Assembly (NCBI GenBank): GCA_027352645.1 | Contig: DAIEIL010000019.1 | Span: forward strand, 1 to 13,725 | Source of the DNA: Rhodobiaceae bacterium | GTDB lineage: Bacteria > Pseudomonadota > Alphaproteobacteria > Parvibaculales > Parvibaculaceae | Reading direction: 5' to 3' | Length of the DNA stretch: 13,725 nucleotides | In this document: positions 7,140 through 13,725 of the stretch, in pieces | Numbering within the stretch: the stretch's first letter is position 1 | Layout of the letters: every line of letters begins with the position of its first letter | Notes under the pieces: generated by a model | The model's database searches: none | Seen by the model: the letters and a program-made list of their open reading frames with translations, nothing else | What the model was told of the DNA's origin: nothing | Made by a program: the position numbers and the translations under genes

Positions 7140-7168
7140 AATTTAAGGTGGCAGGGCGCTCGCGTCAA
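7140..7168 (-). promoter_or_regulatory. glyA: Probable glyA promoter
   Basis: On the minus strand TTGACG (7168-7163), a 17-base spacer and TAAATT (7145-7140) resemble a sigma70 promoter. A transcript would start near 7133, about 20 bases before the aptamer, giving a leader of about 150 bases, which is the length needed for the riboswitch and its terminator. Confidence 0.6.
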
Positions 7169-7204
7169 ATAGACTGTCCGAAGGCAGGGATTCGGGGAGC
7201 GATC

Positions 7205-7654
7205 ATGTTGAAGAACTGGAAGATCTGGGTTGTCGTGCTGGTGGCTTTCGGCATCGGCCAGCTCGATCCCATAGGTGAGGTTTATTGAAAGCTCGCCGAA
7301 TGGAAGCTTCCCCAGATCAAGGCGGAGAGCCTTTCCAAGCCGTCACCTTTCGAGAGCATTCCGCATGAAAAATGGATCGGCGAAAGCGAGCATGCCTTCG
7401 CGGTGAACGACATTCATCCTGTCGCCCCGGTCCACTTCCTCGTCATTCCGAAGCACCGCTACACCTCTATCCTCGAGACGCCACCAGAGGTCGTGAGCGA
7501 GATGGTGCAGCTCGGGCTGAAGCTCGCGCGGGAGCGCGGCATTACCGACAGCGGCTTCCGCATCGTCATCAACACGAATCCGCAAGGCAGTCAGACCGTC
7601 TACCACCTGCACATGCATTTCATCGGCGGACGGCAGATGCGCGACAAGGGTTAG
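7205..7654 (+). pseudogene. HIT-family protein with N-terminal membrane anchor, interrupted by an in-frame TGA
   Basis: HIT proteins are small nucleotide hydrolases or transferases. One frame runs from ATG 7205 (preceded by GGGGAG) to TAG 7652-7654, 149 codons, with a single TGA at 7286-7288. Before the TGA it codes for 27 residues, positively charged and then hydrophobic (WKIWVVVLVAFGIGQL), a signal or membrane anchor. After it comes a full HIT domain: HAFAVNDIHPVAPVHFLVIP, then IVINTNPQGSQTVYHLHMHF with the HxHxHxx triad. Between the TGA and a GTG at 7403 there is no ATG, GTG or TTG in frame, and starting at GTG would remove the first HIT strand. So the gene is either broken by a point mutation (TGG to TGA would restore YWKLAEW), misread, or recoded. 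It overlaps the convergent acyl-CoA dehydrogenase by 4 bases. Confidence 0.75.
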
Positions 7655-8850
7655 GACAGGCCCAGCACGCGCTTTGCCAGAATGTTCTTCTGAATCTCGT
7701 TCGAGCCGCCATAGATTGACTGTGCGCGGGCGCCGAGGTAGCGGGCGACGGCAGGCGCGGCGCCGGAGGGCAGGGGCGCATTGTCGGTCCAGAGCGGCGC
7801 CGTCGAATCCGGGAAGGTGGGCATGGCATAGGGGCCGAAGGCTTCCATGCCGAGCTCGGTAATGTCCTGCGCGAGTTCGGTGGCGATCACCTTGAGGATC
7901 GAGGATTCGTTCCCCGGCGCGCCGCCTTCCGAGACGGTCGCGAGCGTGCGGAGCACGGTGAGTTCAAGCGCATCGAGGCGCGCCTCAAGCTCGGCGAGCT
8001 TGATGCGGAAAGCCGGATCGTCGATGAGGCGCATCGCCCCGGTGTCCGTCTGTTCGGCTGTCGCGCGAATGTCCTCGAGCTGCTTCCGCTTTCCCGCGAC
8101 ATGGGCGTAGGAGGTGCGCTCATGGCCGAGGAGATAGTTGGCATAGGTCCAGCCCTTGCCTTCCTCACCGATGCGATTCTCGATGGGCACGCGGACATTC
8201 TCGAAGGTGACGCTGTTCAGCGAATGCTTGCCATCGATGGTGATGATCGGGCGGACCGTGATCCCCGGCGTATTCATGTCGATGCAGAGGAAAGTGATGC
8301 CCTCCTGCTTCTTGCCGGAATTGTCGCTGCGCAGCAGGCAGAATATCCAGTCCGCGTGTTGCGCGAGGCTCGTCCAGACCTTCGTGCCATTGACGACATA
8401 CTCATCGCCCTCGCGCACAGCCGCGCATTGCAGCGAGGCGAGATCGGAGCCGGAGCCCGGTTCGGAATAGCCCTGCGCCCAGAAGGTGGTGCTGTCGAGA
8501 ATGCCCGGCAGCCAGCGCCTCTTCTGCTCGTCCGTTCCGAAGGTGTAGATCACGGGGCCGACATAGAGGAGGCCCATCGGCACGACATTGAGTGCGCCCG
8601 CGCGTTCGAGTTCCTCGTCGAAGATGTATTTCTGGTTCGCCGTCCAGCCCGTGCCGCCATCGGCCTTGGGCCAGTTGACGGCGAGCCAGCCCTTTGCGGC
8701 GAGCGCTCGCTCGGAGGTCTGGTAGTCCACCTTCGACGGCGAATGGCCTCGCGCCATCTTCTCCACGATCTCGCGCGGATATTCACGTTCGAAGAAGTCC
8801 CGCACCTTCATGCGGAAGTCTTCGTCTGCCTTGGAAAAGGTGAAATCCAT
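7651..8850 (-). CDS. Acyl-CoA dehydrogenase
   Basis: A FAD-dependent enzyme that makes the alpha-beta double bond in an acyl-CoA and passes electrons to ETF. From ATG 8850 the protein has 399 residues, normal for the family, and begins MDFTFSKADEDFR as many relatives do; a TTG six codons upstream lacks a ribosome site. The ACAD signature GYSEPGSGSDLASL is at about 127-140, with VVNGTKVWTS at 152-161. The C-terminal motif is YGGSNEIQKNILAKRVLG, lacking the Glu used as base in medium-chain enzymes (YEG). E244 in helix G (LLGHERT) is in the place used by isovaleryl- and long-chain-type enzymes and is the likely base. Substrate unknown; branched, long or unusual acyl chains are possible. It stands alone, downstream of the groEL terminator on the same strand. 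Confidence 0.92.
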   Translation of the reverse strand: MDFTFSKADEDFRMKVRDFFEREYPREIVEKMARGHSPSKVDYQTSERALAAKGWLAVNWPKADGGTGWTANQKYIFDEELERAGALNVVPMGLLYVGPVIYTFGTDEQKRRWLPGILDSTTFWAQGYSEPGSGSDLASLQCAAVREGDEYVVNGTKVWTSLAQHADWIFCLLRSDNSGKKQEGITFLCIDMNTPGITVRPIITIDGKHSLNSVTFENVRVPIENRIGEEGKGWTYANYLLGHERTSYAHVAGKRKQLEDIRATAEQTDTGAMRLIDDPAFRIKLAELEARLDALELTVLRTLATVSEGGAPGNESSILKVIATELAQDITELGMEAFGPYAMPTFPDSTAPLWTDNAPLPSGAAPAVARYLGARAQSIYGGSNEIQKNILAKRVLGLS

Positions 8851-8930
8851 CGCTCCATCCCCATTCAATTTCTTGTTGGGAGGAGCCTAACGGTTTGCGG
8901 CCCGCTGCCACACTCAAATTGGCGTGAGAA

Positions 8931-8960
8931 CAAAGCAAAAGGGCCGGTGTTTCCACCGGC
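8931..8960 (-). terminator. Intrinsic terminator of groESL
   Basis: On the minus strand GCCGGTG and CACCGGC (8960-8954 with 8949-8943) form a perfect 7-bp stem around a GAAA tetraloop, followed by CCTTTTGCTTTG. It lies about 35 bases after the groEL stop and separates the operon from the acyl-CoA dehydrogenase gene. Confidence 0.85.
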
Positions 8961-8995
8961 GCCTCGCATTCCGTAGCGTCTGAGCGCTGAACTTC

Positions 8996-10645
<1,650 letters not shown>

Positions 10646-10681
10646 GTTTTGGTTCCTCTAGAATTCTGTGCAGGTTCGGAT

Positions 10682-10703
10682 GCGGGACATGAAAAATGCC
10701 CGC
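10682..10703 (-). other. Intercistronic hairpin between groES and groEL
   Basis: The transcript can form GCGGGCAT / ATG-U-CCCGC, an 8-bp stem with a UUUUC loop and one bulged U. No T-run follows, so it is not a clear terminator. In Agrobacterium groESL a hairpin in the same place is linked to mRNA cleavage that lets GroEL and GroES levels differ; a similar role here is an inference. Confidence 0.5.
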
Positions 10704-10728
10704 GAACCGTTCACCGGTTTCACGAGCC

Positions 10729-11034
10729 TTAGGCCTTCTTCTTGGCGCCTTCGACGATGCCGAGAATGTCGGACTCTTTCATGATCAGCAGATCCTGGCC
10801 GTCAATCTTGACTTCCGTGCCGGACCACTTGCCGAAGATCACCCGGTCGCCGACCTTGACGTCGAGCGCCACGATCTTGCCGTCTTCGCCACGGGCGCCG
10901 GGGCCCACGGCGAGAATCTCGCCCTGCGAGGGCTTTTCCTGGGCCGTCTCGGGGATGATGATGCCGCCGGCGGTCTTCGTATCTTCCTCGACGCGCTTGA
11001 CGACAACGCGGTCATGCAGAGGACGGAATTTCAT
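10729..11034 (-). CDS. groES: Co-chaperonin GroES (10 kDa)
   Basis: GroES forms the seven-membered lid of the GroEL chamber. The protein has 101 residues, slightly longer than the 95-97 typical form because of its lysine-rich end (EGAKKKA). MKFRPLHDRVVVKRVEED opens the protein; the mobile loop that binds GroEL is TKTAGGIIIPETAQEKPSQG (about 19-38), and VGDRVIFGKWSGTEVKIDG and LLIMKESDILGIVE complete the beta barrel. AGGAG 9 bases before the ATG is the ribosome site. First gene of the heat-shock operon, with CIRCE and an RpoH-like promoter upstream. Confidence 0.98.
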   Translation of the reverse strand: MKFRPLHDRVVVKRVEEDTKTAGGIIIPETAQEKPSQGEILAVGPGARGEDGKIVALDVKVGDRVIFGKWSGTEVKIDGQDLLIMKESDILGIVEGAKKKA

Positions 11035-11057
11035 CTCTGTCTTCTCCTGTTTCGGAA

Positions 11058-11072
11058 CCGCGGTTTCCGCGG
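11058..11072 (-). other. Short GC hairpin in the groES leader
   Basis: CCGCGG-N3-CCGCGG, a 6-bp perfect stem with a three-base loop, lies in the untranslated leader between CIRCE and the groES ribosome site. It could stabilise the message. No further evidence of function is visible. Confidence 0.4.
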
Positions 11073-11094
11073 GAAACTTTAGGGATTATGGATT

Positions 11095-11123
11095 GTTAGC
11101 ACTCACCCTCGAGGAGTGCTAAC
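11095..11123. promoter_or_regulatory. CIRCE operator (HrcA binding site)
   Basis: TTAGCACTC (11096-11104), a 9-base spacer and GAGTGCTAA (11114-11122) match the CIRCE consensus exactly, and one more base pair extends it on each side. It lies just downstream of the predicted transcription start, where bound HrcA would block groESL in the absence of heat stress. hrcA itself is not in the window. Confidence 0.95.
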
Positions 11124-11134
11124 AGCCCGACAAA

Positions 11135-11163
11135 GAGATAGTGGCGCCCCTCCATGGAGTCAA
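11135..11163 (-). promoter_or_regulatory. groESL promoter, possibly RpoH type
   Basis: On the minus strand CTTGACT with -35 TTGACT (11163-11158), a 17-base spacer and TATCTC (11140-11135) precede CIRCE. The CTTGA and CTATCT boxes resemble the alphaproteobacterial RpoH consensus (CTTGAA / CYTATNT) as much as a housekeeping promoter. Transcription would begin near 11128. This suggests dual control by HrcA and RpoH. Confidence 0.6.
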
Positions 11164-11207
11164 GGCGCGCCACAAAAGCTTCTTGTTTTCAAAGGTTAAC
11201 GTGTGCG

Positions 11208-11828
11208 TCAGGCTGATTTCCTGAGGCCCCGGAGGCCGAGCCGGACGATCCGGGCGAGCCGGTCATGAAACTCCGCCTCGTCCCTTGCCCCGCTTTCGGC
11301 CCCATAGGCGGCGGCGATCAGCGTGTCGGCGGCGCTTTCGACGGTGAATCCGGCCGATTTTGCGTCCAGTTCGCCCCGGCGGATGCCGTCCCGGAGAACC
11401 TTGGCTATGGCGGCCCGGAAGTCCCGGTCGACCGATTCGAAGATCGTGGACTGGAGGCGCGCCCTGGAATCGATGAGTTCCGCCGCATGGGGGCTTGAAA
11501 GCACCCACCGATAGAGGAAGCCCAGCTTGGCGTCGAAAAGGGCGAGGATCTTCGGCTCGGCGTCGAGGTCGCGGGCGGTCGCAGCCTTCAGATTGGCCTC
11601 GATGAGTTCCGCAAGCCGCCGCGCCAGCGCCTCGAACAGCTCGTCCTTGCTTTTGAAATAGAGATAGAGCGTGCCCTTGGCGACATTCGCGGCCCGCGCG
11701 ATGTCTTCCATCGAGGTGCGGCGAAAGCCGTAATTGCGGAAGAGGTCGAGCGCGGCGTCGAGGATCAGCGCGTGCTTGTCCGCGCCCCCCGCCTTTACGC
11801 CTGAATCTTCCTTCACCCGTGCTGCCAT
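11208..11828 (-). CDS. TetR/AcrR-family transcriptional regulator
   Basis: A 206-residue TetR-type regulator. The N-terminal DNA-binding part reads HALILDAALDLFRNYGFRRT then MEDIARAANVAKGTLYLYFK (about residues 19-59), a textbook TetR helix-turn-helix with the YxYFKSKDEL tail. The C-terminal half is helical with no recognisable ligand signature. Start choice: ATG 11828 is preferred, because a further in-frame ATG at 11885 adds 19 basic, poorly family-like residues and overlaps a likely promoter; neither has a good ribosome site. It is divergent from the D-threonine-aldolase-like gene (174 bases between the starts) and may regulate it, itself, or a distant target. It sits just upstream of groES on the same strand without a visible terminator. 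Confidence 0.88.
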   Translation of the reverse strand: MAARVKEDSGVKAGGADKHALILDAALDLFRNYGFRRTSMEDIARAANVAKGTLYLYFKSKDELFEALARRLAELIEANLKAATARDLDAEPKILALFDAKLGFLYRWVLSSPHAAELIDSRARLQSTIFESVDRDFRAAIAKVLRDGIRRGELDAKSAGFTVESAADTLIAAAYGAESGARDEAEFHDRLARIVRLGLRGLRKSA

Positions 11829-11874
11829 GTCTGCATGCGGACGGCGCCGCTGACCCTTTGACTGATCCCGTTCA

Positions 11875-11904
11875 ATTATTCGCATATAGAAGTCTGACGC
11901 GCAA
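11875..11904 (-). promoter_or_regulatory. Possible promoter of the second TetR gene
   Basis: On the minus strand TTGCGC (11904-11899), an 18-base spacer and AATAAT (11880-11875) form a plausible promoter with a weak -35 box. It would give a leader of about 40 bases to the ATG at 11828 and excludes the longer start at 11885. Confidence 0.35.
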
Positions 11905-12002
11905 AGTCATGGGGCGTGCCGTCGCAGGCACTTTGCCGGCAAGTTGCGGTTTGGACTGGTGCCGTTAGGATGGCGCCTCATCAAAGGTCGGGGGAGAGCA
12001 GC

Positions 12003-13142
12003 ATGGCGGGCCGTTTCGTCAACGAAGCGCTGATTGGAAAGCCGGGTTCGAGGGCGAAGCTTCAGACACCAGCGCTGGTACTCGATCTCGACGCCTTCGA
12101 GCGCAATGTGGCCGCCATGGCAGAGCATTGCGCGCGCAGCGGCATCAAGCTCCGCCCTCATGCGAAGACGCACAAGAGCACTGCAATCGCGAAGGCGCAG
12201 ATCGCCGCGGGTGCCGTCGGCCAATGCTGCGCCAAGCTTGGCGAGGCGGAGGCGATGGGCGAGGGCGGCATCGAAAGCCTGCTCATCACGTCACCGGTGG
12301 TTACCGAAGGCGCGATTGCGCGGCTGATGGCGCTTAATGCGCGTATCTCCGATCTCATGGTCGCGGTCGACAATCCGCAGAATGCTGAGGCGCTGGCCTT
12401 TGCCGCGAAGGCGGCGGGCAAGAAGCTCAAGGTTCTCGTCGATCTCGATCCGGGCCTTCATCGCACAGGCATCGCGCCGGGCGAGCCTGTTCTTGCGCTG
12501 GCGAAGCAGGTTCATGCCTCGGATTGGCTCGAGCTTCGCGGGCTCCAATGCTATGCAGGCCACGTCATGCATATCGAGGGTTTCGCCGAGCGGCGCGAAA
12601 AGTCGCTCGCCGCGATGAAGCTCCTCGGCGAAACGCGCGACGCCTTCCGGGCGGCGGGACTGCCTACGGACATCGTTTCGGGCGGCGGCACGGGAAGCTT
12701 TAATATCGACCCGGAAGCGAAGGTGCTGACGGAGCTGCAGGGCGGCTCCTATGTTTTCATGAACAAGCAATATAACGACGTCCATGTCGGCAATGGCGCG
12801 CCGATTCCCTTCGAAACATCGCTCTTTGTGCAGATGAGCGTCGTCTCGAACAATACGAAGAACCTCGCCACCACCGATGCGGGCTTCAAGGCTTTCTCGA
12901 CCGATGCGGAAGCGCCGGTGCTTCTCTCCGGCGCGCCGGAGGGCTCGGCCTATTTCTTCTTCGGCGACGAGCAGGGCGGCATTGCACTACCGCAGGGTGT
13001 GTCGCTGCCGCTTGGCACGGCGCTCACTGCGATCACGCCGCATTGCGACCCGACGGTCAATCTCTATGACTGCTATCACGTCGTGCGCGGCGACACGCTG
13101 GTCGACATCTGGCCGATAGAAGCGCGCGGCAAGAGCGCCTGA
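12003..13142 (+). CDS. D-threonine aldolase-like PLP enzyme (DSD1 / alanine-racemase fold)
   Basis: A fold-type III PLP enzyme of 379 residues, most like D-threonine aldolase, which splits D-threonine and other D-beta-hydroxy amino acids into glycine and an aldehyde using a divalent metal. The start ATG 12003 follows GGGGGAG; an in-frame ATG at 11916 lacks family-like sequence. The PLP lysine is K55 in RPHAKTHKS. GGGTGSF (227-233) fits the phosphate-binding region. Near the C-terminus ITPHCDPTVNLYD places H347 and D349, the His-x-Asp metal ligands of D-threonine aldolase; D-serine dehydratases of the same family use His-x-Cys for zinc, so aldolase is favoured but DSD activity cannot be excluded. 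Divergent from a TetR gene. Glycine output would tie to glyA metabolism, though nothing shows a direct link. Confidence 0.85.
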   Translation: MAGRFVNEALIGKPGSRAKLQTPALVLDLDAFERNVAAMAEHCARSGIKLRPHAKTHKSTAIAKAQIAAGAVGQCCAKLGEAEAMGEGGIESLLITSPVVTEGAIARLMALNARISDLMVAVDNPQNAEALAFAAKAAGKKLKVLVDLDPGLHRTGIAPGEPVLALAKQVHASDWLELRGLQCYAGHVMHIEGFAERREKSLAAMKLLGETRDAFRAAGLPTDIVSGGGTGSFNIDPEAKVLTELQGGSYVFMNKQYNDVHVGNGAPIPFETSLFVQMSVVSNNTKNLATTDAGFKAFSTDAEAPVLLSGAPEGSAYFFFGDEQGGIALPQGVSLPLGTALTAITPHCDPTVNLYDCYHVVRGDTLVDIWPIEARGKSA

Positions 13143-13165
13143 GCGCCCTTGCCGGATTGCTCTCT

Positions 13166-13725
13166 TTATTTGGCGCCCGCGCGCTGGGCGTATTTCCATG
13201 CTTCCAGCGCGAGGGGACGGACGTTCTGTGACATCTGCTTGGCGTGTTCGCTCGACGCCGTGCCGTCGCGCACACGGCCCGCGATGCCCTGCAGAATGCC
13301 CGCAAGACGGAAGAAGTTATAGGCGAAGTAGAAGTCGAGATTGTCGATGCCGGAGCGGTTGGTGCGATCGCAATACATCTTGATGTATTCGTCGAGCGTC
13401 GGGATGCCGAGGCTCTTGAGGTCGGCAGTCGCGATCGAGCCCGTGCCGCCGCCCGTGCCCTGGCCCGGCATTACCCATTGCATGCAGCTATAGGTGAAGT
13501 CGCCGAGCGGGTGGCCGAGGGTTGAAAGCTCCCAGTCGAGCACGGCGATGACCTTCGGCTCGGTCGGATGCAGGACCGTATTGTCGAGCCGGTAGTCGCC
13601 ATGAACGATGGAGGTCGAGTCCTCCGTCGGCACGTTCTCCGGCAGCCACTCCATCAGCTTGTTCATCTCGGTGATGGTTTCAGTTTCCGAGGCGACATAT
13701 TGCTTCGACCAGCGCGAAATCTGGC
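13166..13725 (-). CDS. Phosphotransferase-family protein, APH fold (N-terminal part outside the window)
   Basis: The frame is open to the right edge, so about half of a normal 340-360 residue protein is missing; an internal ATG at 13666 is not the start because family-like sequence (ISRWSKQY, SETETITEM) continues upstream of it. The aminoglycoside-phosphotransferase/choline-kinase fold is shown by the catalytic loop IVHGDYRLDNTVLH (HGDxxxxN) and the metal-binding IAVLDWELSTLGHPLGD. This sequence style belongs to the group related to the kinase domain of ACAD10/ACAD11, which often sits with acyl-CoA dehydrogenases and may phosphorylate hydroxyacyl-CoAs. It is not a likely antibiotic-resistance gene. 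It is convergent with the aldolase gene, with a 23-base gap. Confidence 0.87.
   Translation of the reverse strand, partial: QISRWSKQYVASETETITEMNKLMEWLPENVPTEDSTSIVHGDYRLDNTVLHPTEPKVIAVLDWELSTLGHPLGDFTYSCMQWVMPGQGTGGGTGSIATADLKSLGIPTLDEYIKMYCDRTNRSGIDNLDFYFAYNFFRLAGILQGIAGRVRDGTASSEHAKQMSQNVRPLALEAWKYAQRAGAK

Noticed and set aside
6985..7200. Glycine or SAM riboswitch as explanation of the glyA leader
   Set aside because: The conserved GACTGGCGA, GGGAGC and CCGATCGCCTGGGC blocks and the P1 closure fit the ZTP/pfl class, not the tandem glycine aptamer or SAM folds.
7286..7330. Selenocysteine codon with SECIS element in the HIT gene
   Set aside because: A stem can be drawn, but GC-rich DNA folds easily, no Cys-x-x-Sec-type context exists, and no selenocysteine genes are visible; kept only as an alternative.
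13166..13725. Aminoglycoside resistance gene
   Set aside because: The APH fold motifs are present, but sequence style matches the ACAD10/11-related phosphotransferase group of metabolic genomes and there is no mobile context.

Overview
The window looks like chromosomal core-genome DNA from a GC-rich alphaproteobacterium. The gene content, the hisZ-hisG pair, a perfect CIRCE element in front of groESL, and the fatty-acid and flavin-monooxygenase genes fit a Hyphomicrobiales/Parvibaculum-like lineage, but that genus-level guess is an inference from sequence style, not a proven assignment. I see no insertion sequences, prophage genes, CRISPR arrays, tRNA or rRNA, and no stretch over 300 bases lacks a gene.

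Layout, left to right. (1) 1-2804, plus strand: the 3' part of hisZ, then hisG overlapping it by 4 bases, then tam (trans-aconitate methyltransferase) 12 bases later. This is one likely transcript, with its upstream part outside the window. (2) 2807-5684: a short-chain dehydrogenase and a flavin-containing monooxygenase, translationally coupled on the minus strand and divergent from a TetR-type regulator. The 89-base gap between them carries nested inverted repeats that look like the regulator's operators. (3) 5722-7168, minus strand: glyA, preceded by a good sigma70-type promoter, a ZTP (pfl-type) riboswitch and an overlapping intrinsic terminator. This is a folate/purine-responsive attenuator controlling one-carbon supply. 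(4) 7205-7654, plus strand: a HIT-family gene with an N-terminal membrane anchor, cut by an in-frame TGA. (5) 7651-8850, minus strand: an acyl-CoA dehydrogenase. (6) 8931-11163, minus strand: the groES-groEL heat-shock operon with terminator, intercistronic hairpin, CIRCE operator and a promoter resembling the alphaproteobacterial RpoH type. (7) 11208-11828, minus strand: a second TetR-type regulator, divergent from (8) 12003-13142, plus strand: a D-threonine-aldolase-type PLP enzyme. (9) 13166 to the right edge, minus strand: a phosphotransferase-family protein (APH fold), cut by the window edge.

How the parts work together. The his genes make and control the first enzyme of histidine synthesis. 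That pathway releases AICAR (ZMP), which feeds purine synthesis. AICAR is used up with 10-formyl-THF, and the ZTP riboswitch a few kilobases away senses ZMP/ZTP and controls glyA, the main source of one-carbon units. The monooxygenase/dehydrogenase pair with its regulator looks like a small inducible oxidation module. The strongest points for follow-up are the riboswitch with its divergent glyA, the TGA-interrupted HIT gene, and the operator cluster of the monooxygenase module.
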